Shown: positions 1 to 9,943, counted from the stretch's first letter. The stretch is 64,000 bases of DNA from Pseudomonas sp. (GCA_022448005.1 JAKUTK010000008.1:1-64000); one strand, 5' to 3'. The notes: generated by a model not told the origin, from the sequence alone. Program-made: numbers and translations.

Positions 1-731
1 CCGCCGTTGCCCAGGCGGCCTATCGGTTCGGAGCCCGCACTGCTCGCAACCAGCTTGAGTTCGGCACGCACTACGAGCAGCGCCGCTACCACAACAGCGG
101 CAACATCAACGCGTCGGAAGAGCGCGACAGCCTGATGTTCAACTCCATCTGGTTCCATCGGCTGGGTTCCAAGACCCGTTCGCTGGTCGAAGTTCGCCAT
201 ACCGATCATGACTACAAGCTCTCCAGCGCACTGCGCGACAGCACCAACGTGGCGCTGTTGGGTGGTGCCACCTGGGATGCAACCTCCAAGACCTCCGGCA
301 CAGTCAAGCTGGGCGCCGAGCGTAAGGACTTCGACAGCGATCAGCGCGAAGACTTCACCAGCCCCATGTGGGAAGTCGGTGTCACCTACAAGCCACGTAG
401 CTATTCGGCATTCACAGTCAATTCTCGCCGTGCCTTCGACGAAGGTGATTACGGCGCCAGCACCATCAATGACTGGACCACCATTGCTTCCTGGGACCAC
501 GAATGGACGTCGCGGATCTCGACCGAGCTGCTGTATCGGTTCTCGGACCGCGAGTACGAAGGGATTAACCGGGACGATGAGCGCACCGGCTACGGCGCAG
601 GCGTGACCTGGTCACCTGATCGTTGGGTCGACGTGACCCTTTCCTATCTCAGGACGGAAAACGACTCCAGTCTGAGCTCGGAGACCTACGACCGTAACGT
701 TTATCTGCTGAGTTTCGACCTGAGCCTCTGA
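1..731 (+). CDS. Outer-membrane beta-barrel protein of an EPS locus (5' partial)
   Basis: The reading frame is open from the window edge (frame starting at base 3) to TGA at 729-731, so the 5' end lies upstream. The visible part is a series of alternating polar/hydrophobic strands rich in Tyr, Trp and Arg (for example VDVTLSYLRTENDSS near the end) and finishes with a hydrophobic strand ending SFDLSL, as outer-membrane barrels do. Barrel proteins of the BBP2_2 type often sit directly before Wza and Wzc genes in exopolysaccharide clusters, and here the Wza-like gene follows after 42 bases. I infer a role in polymer export or in anchoring at the outer membrane. The exact family is not proven from the fragment. 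Confidence 0.75.
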   Translation, partial: AVAQAAYRFGARTARNQLEFGTHYEQRRYHNSGNINASEERDSLMFNSIWFHRLGSKTRSLVEVRHTDHDYKLSSALRDSTNVALLGGATWDATSKTSGTVKLGAERKDFDSDQREDFTSPMWEVGVTYKPRSYSAFTVNSRRAFDEGDYGASTINDWTTIASWDHEWTSRISTELLYRFSDREYEGINRDDERTGYGAGVTWSPDRWVDVTLSYLRTENDSSLSSETYDRNVYLLSFDLSL

Positions 732-773
732 GCCCGGGTAGGACGTTAACCAGTGCCTAAGGAGGAGCCGCCG

Positions 774-1307
774 ATGCGCATCCCGAACATGTTCAAACTC
801 TTTTCACTGCTGCTGATGCTGGCGTTCAGCGCCGGCGCCGCCGCTGCGCAATACCAGTTGGGCTCGGGGGACGTCATTCGCATCAATGTGCATGGTGAAC
901 CGGACCTGACCTTCGAAGAGATTCGTCTGACGGACGCTGGCACTTTCACCTTTCCCTTCATTGGTGAGGTGGACGCCAACGGCAAAACCCCAGGTGAAGT
1001 GCGCAACATCTTGGTCGAGAAGCTGAAGGATGGCTATCTGGTCGATCCGCGCGTATCGGTATCGGTCGCCAACTACCGCGAGTTCTACATCGCCGGTGAG
1101 GTAAAGCTTCCAGGCGGCTATCCGTTTCAGCCCGGCCTGACGCTTGACCGCGCCATCGCGCTTGCTGGCGGGCTGACCGAGCGTGCTTCGACCAAACGCA
1201 TGACTATCGTGCGCGGCTCGCAAGGCAGCCGCGAGGAAGAGAAAGCCACCATGAACACCCTGGTTCGCCCTGGCGACACGATCAACATCGATGAAGGATT
1301 CTTCTGA
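774..1307 (+). CDS. Wza-like polysaccharide export protein (Poly_export/SLBB)
   Basis: A 177-residue protein with a signal peptide (hydrophobic run LFSLLLMLAFSAGAAAAQ), a Poly_export domain beginning YQLGSGDVIRINVHGEPDL, and one SLBB-type domain (FYIAGEVKLPGGYPFQPGLT). It is about half the length of E. coli Wza, with a single SLBB domain and no C-terminal amphipathic helix, like the short GumB/EpsA-type proteins, and there is no lipobox Cys at the cleavage site. The ATG at 774 is chosen over the in-frame GTG at 753 because AGGAGG at 760-765 sits 8 bases before it. It should be part of the periplasm-to-outer-membrane conduit, working with the upstream barrel protein. Its stop overlaps the next gene's start by one base (TGATG), so the two are translationally coupled. 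Confidence 0.9.
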   Translation: MRIPNMFKLFSLLLMLAFSAGAAAAQYQLGSGDVIRINVHGEPDLTFEEIRLTDAGTFTFPFIGEVDANGKTPGEVRNILVEKLKDGYLVDPRVSVSVANYREFYIAGEVKLPGGYPFQPGLTLDRAIALAGGLTERASTKRMTIVRGSQGSREEEKATMNTLVRPGDTINIDEGFF

Positions 1308-3508
1308 TGAATAGCCCAGTTCGCCCGGATCGACCATGGCAGCGCCCCGCTGGGCCTGCGGCTGATAGTGACTTCATAGATCTGAAAAAAATCTGGCATG
1401 CAGTCTGGTCGCGCAAGTGGGGGATCATCCTGCTCGTGGCGGTCGTCGCGGTGCTGACCGTTTTCCTGCTGTCGCGCATGACGCCGATCTACAAGGCTGT
1501 CGCCACGGTCCTAATCGAGAGCAAGGGCACGCCGGTTTTGTCGTTCCAGCCGGCGGCCGATACCCCGGTTGAGCTCAGCGAGTATCTGCAGACACAGCTC
1601 AGCCTGATGCAGAGCCGTGGCGTTGCCGAGCGCGTCGTCCGCGATCTGAATCTGACCGAACACCCCGAGTTCGATCTGCGACAGCAGCCGGGCCCGCTGG
1701 TCGATGTTGGCGCTCTGATCGATATGGTCACAGGCGAAGAGCCAGAGCAGATCACCGAAGCGCAGGTCATGGATTACGCCACCCAGCAGTTTATGGAGCG
1801 TACTTCAGTCTGGGTCGAGGGCAAGAGTCAGCTGGTTTATCTGTCGGTATCCATGGCGGATAACCTGACTGCCGCACAGGCCACCAACCGATTGGCGCAG
1901 GCCTATATCGAGGCGCAGCTGGAAGCGAAGGTCGACATGTCGATGACCGCTGCCAGCTGGATGAATGAACGCCTGGTTTCGCTGCGTGAGAACCTGCAGG
2001 CTTCGGAAGATCGCCTTCAGGCCTATCTCGATGCGGAAGGGCTGGTCGACCTCGATGGTGTAGGCACCATCAGTGCCAACGAGCTGTCGCTTACTGGTGA
2101 TCGCATGATCGATGCGCGCCGTCAGCGTGCTGAAGCCGAAAGCCAGTACCGCCAGGTTGAGTCCATGCGCAGCCAGGGCTGGGAGCGTCTGGCCAGCGTG
2201 CCGGCCGTTCTGGGTCATCCGCTGATCCAGCAATTCAAAGCTGACCAGGCCCATGCCCGTTCGCGTGTCGAAGATCTTTCGCGTCGCTACGGCAACCGCC
2301 ACCCGGCGATGGTTTCTGCTCGGTCGGACCTCAATGCTGCCACCGCCAGCCTGAAACAGCAGGTCGAGCAGGTCGTCGCCAGCATCGAACGTAACTATCA
2401 GCTGGCCCTCGCCAATGAGAACTCCTTGAAGGCCTCCTTCGACGAGAACAAGGGCCGGATTCAGGATATCTCCCGTAAAGAGTTCAAGGTGCGTGACCTG
2501 CAGCGTGAGGTCGAAAGCGATCGTGCGCTCTACGACACCTTCATGACCCGCCTGCAGGAAACCACCGCGACCTCGGATCTCAGCTCTACCAATGCTCGGG
2601 TAGTCGATGCAGCCATCCCGCCAACCGAGGCCAGCGCGCCGAACAAGAAGCTGATCTTGGTGGTGGCGTTGTTCCTGGCACTGGTGCTGGGTATCGCCCA
2701 GGCGATCATCCGCGAAATTCTCGACAACACCTTCAAGAGCTCTGAAGAGGTCGAGTCCAAGCTGGGTCTGCCTGTCATGGGTATCGTCCCGCAGGTGCCA
2801 CGCAAGCTGCGCAAGGAAGTCAGCCATCTGTTCGAGCGCAGCGGTGACAAGCGGTTCTGCGAAGCGGTACGGACCATCCGCACCAACCTGCTACTGACTG
2901 AGGCAAGCCAGCCTCGTCAGGTACTGGTGATCACCTCGACCGCACCGGGCGAAGGTAAGAGTTCGGTATCGGCCAACCTCGCGTTCGCCATGGGCCAGCT
3001 GCATCGCGTGCTGTTGATCGACGCCGACTTGCGTCGTGCTACCCTCGACAAGGCGTTCGACTTCAAGCCGGGCACGCCGGGCCTGGTGAACCTGATCGGC
3101 GGCAACGCCAAGCTTGAGGAGTGCATTCAGACCGTTGGCAACGTCGACATGATCGCTGCCGGTGCGGTGCCCTCCAATCCGCTGGAGCTGCTGTCTTCAC
3201 CGCGTTTCGCCAAGCTGCTTGAAGTGGTCAAGGGTCGCTACGACCGCATCATCATCGACTCGCCGCCGAGCCAGGCGGTCAGTGATGCGGCTGTGCTGTC
3301 CACGCTCGCTGATGCGGTGATCTATGTCGTCAAGTCCGATAGCACGCTGATCCCTCACGTGCAGAAAGGGGTGAGCCAGCTGCAGAACAGCAACGCGCCG
3401 GTCACCGGCGTGGTGCTCAACTACGTCGATATCGAGAAAGCCAAGAAGAACGGTCAGTTCCGTGGCTACTACGACCATTACGGATACAGCGAGCCACAAA
3501 CGGTCTGA
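1307..3508 (+). CDS. Wzc-like polysaccharide co-polymerase and tyrosine autokinase
   Basis: A 733-residue fusion of a Wzz chain-length domain and a BY-kinase domain. A first membrane segment lies near residues 38-58 and a second near 446-466, enclosing a large coiled-coil periplasmic part. The cytoplasmic kinase has Walker A (GEGKSS, 548-553), Walker A' (LLIDADLRR, about 572-580) and Walker B (RIIIDSPPS, about 647-655). The C-terminal tail carries four tyrosines (YYDHYGY, 721-727), the usual autophosphorylation cluster. In this family, phosphorylation cycling controls Wzy-dependent chain length and interaction with Wza. It is coupled to the Wza-like gene by a one-base overlap. A strong inverted repeat lies 22 bases after the stop. 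Confidence 0.93.
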   Translation: MNSPVRPDRPWQRPAGPAADSDFIDLKKIWHAVWSRKWGIILLVAVVAVLTVFLLSRMTPIYKAVATVLIESKGTPVLSFQPAADTPVELSEYLQTQLSLMQSRGVAERVVRDLNLTEHPEFDLRQQPGPLVDVGALIDMVTGEEPEQITEAQVMDYATQQFMERTSVWVEGKSQLVYLSVSMADNLTAAQATNRLAQAYIEAQLEAKVDMSMTAASWMNERLVSLRENLQASEDRLQAYLDAEGLVDLDGVGTISANELSLTGDRMIDARRQRAEAESQYRQVESMRSQGWERLASVPAVLGHPLIQQFKADQAHARSRVEDLSRRYGNRHPAMVSARSDLNAATASLKQQVEQVVASIERNYQLALANENSLKASFDENKGRIQDISRKEFKVRDLQREVESDRALYDTFMTRLQETTATSDLSSTNARVVDAAIPPTEASAPNKKLILVVALFLALVLGIAQAIIREILDNTFKSSEEVESKLGLPVMGIVPQVPRKLRKEVSHLFERSGDKRFCEAVRTIRTNLLLTEASQPRQVLVITSTAPGEGKSSVSANLAFAMGQLHRVLLIDADLRRATLDKAFDFKPGTPGLVNLIGGNAKLEECIQTVGNVDMIAAGAVPSNPLELLSSPRFAKLLEVVKGRYDRIIIDSPPSQAVSDAAVLSTLADAVIYVVKSDSTLIPHVQKGVSQLQNSNAPVTGVVLNYVDIEKAKKNGQFRGYYDHYGYSEPQTV

Positions 3509-3530
3509 CGACCGGCTCGTCAATCCTTTA

Positions 3531-3567
3531 CCGGGGTGTGTCCAACCATGCGATGGACCCACCCCGG
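3531..3567 (+). terminator. Hairpin between the wzc-like and ugd-like genes
   Basis: A 13-base arm (CCGGGGTGTGTCC) pairs with GGACCCACCCCGG across an 11-base loop with one mismatch. No T-run follows, so this may be a factor-dependent terminator, an attenuator that lowers expression of the biosynthetic genes relative to the export genes, or an RNA stabiliser. The structure is read directly; the function is inferred. Confidence 0.5.
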
Positions 3568-3665
3568 ACTGACTATCTGCCCAAGCGAAAAAATTGCGCC
3601 AACGGCCACCGAAAAGGGTCGCGCCGTGGCACGCCTGTATCAATGTATGAATCGAGGATCCTGCT

Positions 3666-5012
3666 ATGAATATCACCGTCGTTGGAAGCGGCTACGTCGG
3701 ACTGGTTACCGGAGCCTGTATCGCGGAGATGGGCAACAGGGTTTACTGCGTCGACGTCGACAAGGCCAAGATCGATAACCTGAAGCAGGGCATTCTGCCG
3801 ATCTATGAGCCGGGCCTCGAAGAGATCGTCACCGAGAACCATCAGTCCGGTCGCTTGCTCTTCACCACGTCGCTTTCCGAGGCGGTCGAGCAGTCCGAAG
3901 TGTTTTTCATCGCGGTAGGAACTCCGCCAGGCGAGGATGGCTCCGCCGATTTGCGCTATGTACTGGAGGTCGCCAAGCAGATTGGCGACATGTTGACTGC
4001 CCCGGCGATCGTGGTAAACAAATCGACCGTCCCTGTGGGCACGGCAGACCTTGTTCGCGCAGCGATCACCGAGCGGCTTGAGGCGCGTGGCGTCGACATC
4101 GAATTTTCGGTCGTCTCCAACCCGGAATTTCTCAAGGAAGGTGCAGCGGTCAACGACTTCATGCACCCGGACCGCATCGTTATCGGTGCTGACAACGAGC
4201 ACGCTCGCCAAGTGATGAGCGCGCTCTACGCACCCTTCATTCGCAATCGGCCGCGCACCATGTTCATGGGCATTCGCGATGCGGAAATGACCAAGTACGC
4301 AGCCAACGCGATGCTGGCAACGAAAATTTCCTTCATGAACGAGATCGCCAGCCTCTGCGAGCGCCTCGATGTGGATGTCGAGAATGTGCGCCTGGGTATC
4401 GGCTCTGACGAGCGCATTGGCTACCACTTCATCTATGCCGGCTGTGGCTATGGCGGCTCCTGCTTCCCGAAAGACGTCAAGGCGCTGATCAACATCGCCC
4501 ATCAGAACGACTTCGAGCCCAAGCTGCTGCAGGCAGTGGAATCGCGCAACGATCAGCAGAAGCATTCGCTGTTCAACAAGCTGTCCACCCACTTCAATGG
4601 CGACCTGAGCGGCCGCACCTTCGCGGTCTGGGGGCTGGCGTTCAAGCCCGGCACCGACGACATGCGCGAGGCGCCCAGCGTGGTGCTGATCAATAGCCTG
4701 ATCAATGCCGGTGCCAAGGTCCGCGCGTTCGATCCGGTTGCTCGTGAAACTGCCCGCCGCGAGTTCCCTGAGAGCTGGTTCACCGACGGCCGTTTGCAGA
4801 TCGTCGAAGGCCAATACGAAGCCGCTATAGATGCCGATGCACTGTGCCTCGTCACCGAATGGAAGCCGTTCCGTCGCCCGGATTTCCGTGCGCTCAAGCG
4901 CCTGCTGAACACACCGCTGATCATCGACGGACGTAACCAGTACGACCGCGAGCAGGTCAAGCGCGAAGGCTTCAGCTACTACGGCATTGGCCGTCAGCCA
5001 GTCCAGGCCTGA
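3666..5012 (+). CDS. ugd: UDP-glucose 6-dehydrogenase
   Basis: A 448-residue NAD-dependent dehydrogenase that oxidises UDP-glucose to UDP-glucuronate in the cytoplasm. The N-terminal Rossmann motif VGSGYVGLVTG spans residues 6-16. The central domain carries the catalytic loop GCGYGGSCFPKD with the nucleophilic Cys at residue 266, and NPEFLKEG matches the substrate-binding loop. The C-terminal domain has the conserved WGLAFKPGTDDMREAPS. GDP-mannose 6-dehydrogenase (AlgD) is the close alternative, but the C-terminal domain and loop read as UDP-glucose type. Its place in the EPS operon implies a glucuronate-containing repeat unit. Flippase GTG follows 14 bases after the stop. Confidence 0.93.
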   Translation: MNITVVGSGYVGLVTGACIAEMGNRVYCVDVDKAKIDNLKQGILPIYEPGLEEIVTENHQSGRLLFTTSLSEAVEQSEVFFIAVGTPPGEDGSADLRYVLEVAKQIGDMLTAPAIVVNKSTVPVGTADLVRAAITERLEARGVDIEFSVVSNPEFLKEGAAVNDFMHPDRIVIGADNEHARQVMSALYAPFIRNRPRTMFMGIRDAEMTKYAANAMLATKISFMNEIASLCERLDVDVENVRLGIGSDERIGYHFIYAGCGYGGSCFPKDVKALINIAHQNDFEPKLLQAVESRNDQQKHSLFNKLSTHFNGDLSGRTFAVWGLAFKPGTDDMREAPSVVLINSLINAGAKVRAFDPVARETARREFPESWFTDGRLQIVEGQYEAAIDADALCLVTEWKPFRRPDFRALKRLLNTPLIIDGRNQYDREQVKREGFSYYGIGRQPVQA

Positions 5013-5026
5013 GCGAGGGGCAGCGA

Positions 5027-6415
5027 GTGAGCGCCATCGATCAGTCCAGTATGCGGCGCGCTTCGTCTCCGGTGAGAGAGCGTCTGGCCGCACTGCTGCA
5101 GGCAAGCATGCGCAGCAAGTTGCTGCGCAATATCCTGACCGTGGTGACTGGCACCGCCGGTGCGCAGGCGATCACCCTGGCGTTCATGCCAGTGATCACC
5201 CGCATTTATGGTCCGGAAGCGTATGGGGTACTCGGCACCTTTCTCAGCGTCACGATGATGCTGATTCCGGTAGCGGCGCTGACCTATCCCATTGCCATCG
5301 TGCTGCCCAAGCGCGATGGCGATGCGCGAGGTCTGGTGCGATTGGCTCTGGCTACTGCGTTGTCGCTGGCGACAGTGGTCGCTCTGGCGCTGTACTTCTT
5401 TGGCGATCAGCTCTCCCGAACGCTCGAGATCGAGATCATTCAGCCGTACCTGATGCTCATCCCGTTCGTGATGTTCTGCGGCGCGGCGCTTGAGATTTGC
5501 CAGCAGTGGCTTTTTCGCACCCAGCGTTTTCGTATCACCGCAAGTGTGGCGGTGGGGCATTCGTTGTTCTTCAACTCGATGCGGACCGTCGCGGGTCTGG
5601 TGCAGTCCTCTGCTCTGGTGTTGGTCTGCACTACCGCCCTGCAACAAGCGTTGCATGCGGCAATGCTCGCGTTGGCCATGCTGCGCGCCAAACCCCATGC
5701 GGATAACCATGCGGAAGACGCCGAGCAGAGCAGCCCTGGCATGCTCGAACTGGCTCGCAGGCACAGCGACTTCCCGAGGTTTCGTGCGCCGGTGATGTTG
5801 ATCAACGCCGTGTCGCAGCATTTACCGACGTTGGTGCTTGCTGCTTATTTCGGGCCGGCTGCCGCGGGCTTCTTCGCCCTGTGCAAGCAGGCGCTGACGA
5901 TGCCAACCAATCTGATCGGAAAGTCGGTGGCCGATGTCTATTACCCGCGCATCAGCCGTGCCATCCACGACCGCGAGCCGGTCGCAGCGATGCTGCTGAA
6001 GGCTACCGCCGCGCTGGGTCTGGTCGGCCTGGTGCCGTTTTCGCTGGTAGCAGTGTTTGGTCCATGGCTGTTTGCGCTGGTGTTTGGTGACCAGTGGCAT
6101 GTGGCTGGCGAGTACGCCCGTTGGCTGGCCTTGGCCGAGTACGTGATCTTTGTTTCGCGTCCGTGCGTGGTCGCGGTCCCAGCACTGTCGTTGCAGGCCC
6201 GCTTCCTCCTGTTCGAGATCTTCAGCACCAGCTTGCGCGTGCTTTCGCTGTTCGGTGGCGCGCTGTTCATTGGCACCGCACTGGCCACTGTTCAGGCCTT
6301 CGCCGTCGCCAGCATCGTTATCTATTCGTCGCTGATGGTGATCGTGCTGATTGCGTCGCGCAGGTGGTATGCGGCTCAGCAGAACGCGCAGCATCCAGAA
6401 GAGAGTTTCGATTGA
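5027..6415 (+). CDS. Wzx-type polysaccharide flippase
   Basis: A 462-residue integral membrane protein with about 12 hydrophobic segments and the N-terminal pattern of the RfbX/Wzx family (ITLAFMPVITRIYGPEAYG). It should flip the undecaprenyl-diphosphate-linked repeat unit across the inner membrane. The GTG start at 5027 is preceded by GAGGGG and lies 14 bases after ugd. The long cytoplasmic loop near residues 215-235 is polar and contains a run of acidic residues. A second protein with the same N-terminal motif is encoded at 15282-16586 on the other strand. Which of the two serves the main polymer cannot be told from sequence. Confidence 0.88.
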   Translation: MSAIDQSSMRRASSPVRERLAALLQASMRSKLLRNILTVVTGTAGAQAITLAFMPVITRIYGPEAYGVLGTFLSVTMMLIPVAALTYPIAIVLPKRDGDARGLVRLALATALSLATVVALALYFFGDQLSRTLEIEIIQPYLMLIPFVMFCGAALEICQQWLFRTQRFRITASVAVGHSLFFNSMRTVAGLVQSSALVLVCTTALQQALHAAMLALAMLRAKPHADNHAEDAEQSSPGMLELARRHSDFPRFRAPVMLINAVSQHLPTLVLAAYFGPAAAGFFALCKQALTMPTNLIGKSVADVYYPRISRAIHDREPVAAMLLKATAALGLVGLVPFSLVAVFGPWLFALVFGDQWHVAGEYARWLALAEYVIFVSRPCVVAVPALSLQARFLLFEIFSTSLRVLSLFGGALFIGTALATVQAFAVASIVIYSSLMVIVLIASRRWYAAQQNAQHPEESFD

Positions 6416-6416
6416 T

Positions 6417-7646
6417 ATGAAGGTATTACATTTGGTCGCCGGCGAATTGACTGGCGGCGCCGCGCGCGGTGCGTACTGGCTGCACCAGGGCTTGCGCTCG
6501 CTGGGTGTCGACTCGCTCGTCTACACCAACAGCCAGGAAACCCATGGCGACACCTCGGTGGTATCCGTCAGCCGCAGCAAGAAAGACAAAATCATCAGTA
6601 TCGCCAGAAGCCAGGCCGACCAGGCGTTCGCAAGCGTCTATCGCAAACGCCAGTCGGGCATGTTCAGCGCCGGCGTCATGGGTGCTGACTTCACGGACAG
6701 CGCTGAGTGCCGCGAGGCGGATGTGGTGCACTTGCACTGGGTCAACGGTGGCTTCGTCGACATGAAACATATCGCCAAGCTGCGTAAGCCAATGGTCTGG
6801 ACCATGCGCGACATGTGGCCGATGACTGGCGGCTGCCACTACGCCATGGGCTGTGAAAAATTCACCACCGGCTGTGGCAGTTGCGATCAGCTTGGCAGCA
6901 ACTCCGACCGAGACCTGTCGCGTTTCGTACTCAACCGCAAGCACAAGTACCTGCCCGAGTCGATGAAGATGATCGGCATCAGCGACTGGGTGTCCGAGCA
7001 GGCCAGGCAAAGTCTCCTGTTCCGCGACTTCGACGTGCGCACCATCCACAACAACGTCGATGCCAGTGAGTTTTTTCCGCTGGACAAACAGCTGGCGCGG
7101 CAACTGCTTGGTATCGAGACCGAGAAGAAAATCATCCTCACCGGCTGCACCAGCGCGAAAGATACCTACAAGGGTTTTGGCAAATATCTGGAGATGCTTA
7201 CGCACCTGGACCCGGCCAAGTACCACCTGTGCTTTTTCGGCAAGCTCGACCAGTCCGTCGCCGACGGCTTGGGGTTCGATTACACCTCGTTCGGCTACCT
7301 GCATGACAGCATCTCGCTGCGCCTGCTTTATTCGGCGGCAGATGTCTTCATCGCGCCTAGCCTGATGGAGGCGTTCGGCAAGACCTTGGCCGAAGCCATG
7401 GGCTGCGGAACCCCCGTGGTGTGTTTCGACGCCACCGGCCCCAAAGACATCGTGAGCCACAAGCACGACGGCTACAAGGCTGCCCCCTTCGACGCTCAAG
7501 GGTTAGCCGAAGGCGTCGAATGGGTCACCGGCGAGGCGGACTATCCGCAGCTCGTGCTCAACGCGCGCGAGAAGATCGTCAGCACCTTCGATAGCCCCGT
7601 CATTGCCCGTCAGTACCAGGCGCTGTACGAGGAGATGCTCGCATGA
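6417..7646 (+). CDS. Glycosyltransferase family 4 (GT-B)
   Basis: A 409-residue glycosyltransferase. The N-terminal VLHLVAGELTGGAARGA and the C-terminal nucleotide-sugar site EAFGKTLAEAMGCGTPVV mark the GT4/GT-B retaining fold. The segment MRDMWPMTGGCHYAMGC followed by GCGSCDQL is a Cys-rich stretch typical of colanic-acid-type (WcaC/WcaL-like) enzymes. ATG at 6417 starts one base after the flippase stop. An in-frame start further upstream would lie inside the flippase and adds residues unlike the family. It probably adds one sugar to the lipid-linked repeat unit; donor and linkage are not readable. Confidence 0.9.
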   Translation: MKVLHLVAGELTGGAARGAYWLHQGLRSLGVDSLVYTNSQETHGDTSVVSVSRSKKDKIISIARSQADQAFASVYRKRQSGMFSAGVMGADFTDSAECREADVVHLHWVNGGFVDMKHIAKLRKPMVWTMRDMWPMTGGCHYAMGCEKFTTGCGSCDQLGSNSDRDLSRFVLNRKHKYLPESMKMIGISDWVSEQARQSLLFRDFDVRTIHNNVDASEFFPLDKQLARQLLGIETEKKIILTGCTSAKDTYKGFGKYLEMLTHLDPAKYHLCFFGKLDQSVADGLGFDYTSFGYLHDSISLRLLYSAADVFIAPSLMEAFGKTLAEAMGCGTPVVCFDATGPKDIVSHKHDGYKAAPFDAQGLAEGVEWVTGEADYPQLVLNAREKIVSTFDSPVIARQYQALYEEMLA

Positions 7647-7817
7647 GCGGACCGTCTGTCCGCCCCGGGCAGGGCGGTAACGCCTCGTTAACGTCGGCAG
7701 CCAACCATCGATTCAATCAGCTGCATGGCAGAGCAGGGCGCTTGGGCGCCGCTGCGCTGCCTTATCAACATCAACTCAACACCCCTCTCGTCATCTGGAA
7801 CCTACAGGTACTCTGAA

Positions 7818-8942
7818 ATGGAAAAGAAACGCGCGCTGATCACCGGAATTACTGGCCAGGACGGTTCCTATCTCGCTGAGTTTCTGCTGGAAAAGGGCTA
7901 CGAGGTACATGGCATCAAGCGCCGTGCCTCGTCGTTCAATACGCAGCGGGTTGACCACATCTATCAGGATCGCCACGTCGAAGATCAGAATTTCGTCCTG
8001 CATTACGGCGACCTGACCGACTCCTCGAACCTGACCCGCATCATCCAGGAAGTCCAGCCGGATGAAGTCTACAACCTCGGTGCGCAATCCCACGTCGCGG
8101 TCAGCTTCGAGTCGCCGGAGTACACGGCCGATGTCGATGGTATGGGCGCTTTGCGCATCCTCGAAGCCATTCGCCTGCTGGGTCTGGAAAAGAAGACGCG
8201 CTTCTATCAAGCCTCCACGTCAGAGCTCTATGGCCTGGTTCAGGAGATTCCGCAGAAGGAAACCACGCCGTTCTACCCGCGTTCCCCTTATGCAGTCGCC
8301 AAGCTCTACGCCTACTGGATCACGGTGAACTACCGCGAAGCCTACGGCATGTATGCCTGCAACGGGATTCTCTTCAACCACGAATCCCCACGCCGTGGCG
8401 AAACCTTCGTGACCCGCAAAATCACCCGTGGCCTGGCGAATATCGCTCAGGGGCTGGAGAGCTGCCTGCACATGGGCAACCTCGATGCACTGCGCGACTG
8501 GGGCCATGCCAAAGACTACGTGCGCATGCAGTGGATGATGCTGCAGCAGGATCAGGCCGAAGACTTCGTCATCGCTACCGGCGTGCAGTATTCGGTGCGT
8601 GAGTTCATCAAGTGGTCTGCCGCCGAGCTAGGCATCGAGTTGCGCTTCGAAGGCAGCGGTATCGACGAACGCGCCATCGTTGCTGGTATCGAAGGGAACA
8701 AGGCGCCGGCATTGAAGGTCGGTGACGTGGTTGTCCGCATCGATCCGCGCTATTTCCGCCCAGCGGAAGTGGAAACATTGCTCGGCGACCCGAGCAACGC
8801 CAAGAACAAGCTGGGCTGGACGCCAGAGATCAGCGTGCAGGAAATGTGCGCCGAAATGGTTCGCGAGGACCTGAAAGTCGCCCAGCGCCATGCCCTGCTC
8901 AAAGAGCACGGCTTCGAAATCCCAGTGAGTGTGGAGAATTGA
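7818..8942 (+). CDS. gmd: GDP-mannose 4,6-dehydratase
   Basis: A 374-residue short-chain dehydratase converting GDP-D-mannose to GDP-4-keto-6-deoxymannose. It starts [18 protein letters not shown], with the Rossmann GxxGxxG glycines. [15 protein letters not shown] holds the catalytic Tyr-x-x-x-Lys, ASTSELYG contains the family's catalytic Thr region, and [18 protein letters not shown] is a family signature. ATG at 7818 is chosen because AGGTA precedes it and because homologues start here; upstream in-frame codons add a non-conserved tail. It is followed after 2 bases by the GDP-fucose synthase gene, so together they make GDP-L-fucose. Confidence 0.95.
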   Translation: MEKKRALITGITGQDGSYLAEFLLEKGYEVHGIKRRASSFNTQRVDHIYQDRHVEDQNFVLHYGDLTDSSNLTRIIQEVQPDEVYNLGAQSHVAVSFESPEYTADVDGMGALRILEAIRLLGLEKKTRFYQASTSELYGLVQEIPQKETTPFYPRSPYAVAKLYAYWITVNYREAYGMYACNGILFNHESPRRGETFVTRKITRGLANIAQGLESCLHMGNLDALRDWGHAKDYVRMQWMMLQQDQAEDFVIATGVQYSVREFIKWSAAELGIELRFEGSGIDERAIVAGIEGNKAPALKVGDVVVRIDPRYFRPAEVETLLGDPSNAKNKLGWTPEISVQEMCAEMVREDLKVAQRHALLKEHGFEIPVSVEN

Positions 8943-8944
8943 AT

Positions 8945-9913
8945 ATGAATCGTGACGCACGTGTTTTTGTTGCGGGACATCGCGGCATGGTGGGTTCTGC
9001 GATCGTCCGCCGATTGCAGGCGCTGGGATACACCAACCTCATCACGCGCGGTCGTGAAGAGCTGGATCTGGTCGATCAGGCGGCAGTCAATGCCTTCTTT
9101 GCTGAAAACAAAATCGATCAGGTCTACATGGCCTCGGCCAAGGTGGGCGGCATCCACGCCAACAACACCTATCCGGCCGAGTTCATCTACCAGAACCTGA
9201 TGGTCGAGGCGAACATCATCCACGCGGCCCACGTCAACGATGTGAACAAGCTGTTATTCCTCGGCTCGTCCTGCATCTATCCAAAGCATGCCGAGCAGCC
9301 GATGAAAGAAGAGGCACTGGTGACCGGCGTGCTGGAACCGACCAATGAGCCTTACGCGGTCGCGAAAATCGCCGGTATCAAACTCTGTGAAAGCTACAAC
9401 CGTCAGTACGGACGTGACTACCGCAGCGTGATGCCAACCAATCTTTATGGTCCCAACGACAACTTCCATCCGGAAAACAGCCACGTCGTGCCTGCGCTGC
9501 TCAAGCGCTTTCACGAGGCGACCCAGCGTGGCGACGATGAGGTGGTGATCTGGGGCAGTGGCAAGCCCCAGCGTGAATTCCTGCATGTCGACGACATGGC
9601 CGCTGCCAGCGTACATGTGATGGAGCTGGATGATGAAACCTACCAGGCCCATACCCAGCCGATGCTTTCGCACATCAACGTTGGTACTGGCGTGGACTGC
9701 AGCATCCGTGAACTGGCTGAAACCATCGCGCGGGTCACCGAATACCAGGGAGAGCTTAAGTTCGACAGCAGCAAGCCGGATGGCACACCGCGCAAGCTGA
9801 TGGACGTTTCCCGCCTTCAGGCGCTGGGCTGGCAGTCCAGCATCAGCCTGGAAGACGGCTTGCTCGACGCCTATCGCTGGTTCGTGGAAAACCAGCATCA
9901 GGCACGCCACTGA
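8945..9913 (+). CDS. fcl: GDP-L-fucose synthase
   Basis: A 322-residue SDR epimerase/reductase that turns GDP-4-keto-6-deoxymannose into GDP-L-fucose with NADPH. Visible are the Rossmann motif [14 protein letters not shown], the catalytic Ser in LGSSCIYPK, and the Tyr/Lys pair in [30 protein letters not shown] is a strong family signature. The ATG at 8945 lies 2 bases after the gmd stop, consistent with translational coupling. This gene settles that the pathway goes to fucose, as opposed to rhamnose via Rmd. An inverted repeat 31 bases after the stop may end or attenuate this transcript. Confidence 0.95.
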   Translation: MNRDARVFVAGHRGMVGSAIVRRLQALGYTNLITRGREELDLVDQAAVNAFFAENKIDQVYMASAKVGGIHANNTYPAEFIYQNLMVEANIIHAAHVNDVNKLLFLGSSCIYPKHAEQPMKEEALVTGVLEPTNEPYAVAKIAGIKLCESYNRQYGRDYRSVMPTNLYGPNDNFHPENSHVVPALLKRFHEATQRGDDEVVIWGSGKPQREFLHVDDMAAASVHVMELDDETYQAHTQPMLSHINVGTGVDCSIRELAETIARVTEYQGELKFDSSKPDGTPRKLMDVSRLQALGWQSSISLEDGLLDAYRWFVENQHQARH

Positions 9914-9943
9914 CCGAAATAGTGGCTGCCCTAGATGCATTTT

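Noticed and set aside
1805..2827. 340-residue minus-strand frame opposite the wzc-like gene
   Set aside because: Antisense shadow; no motifs and no ribosome site.
3573..5105. 510-residue minus-strand frame opposite the ugd gene
   Set aside because: Shadow of a high-GC coding gene; no family motif, and ugd is unmistakable.
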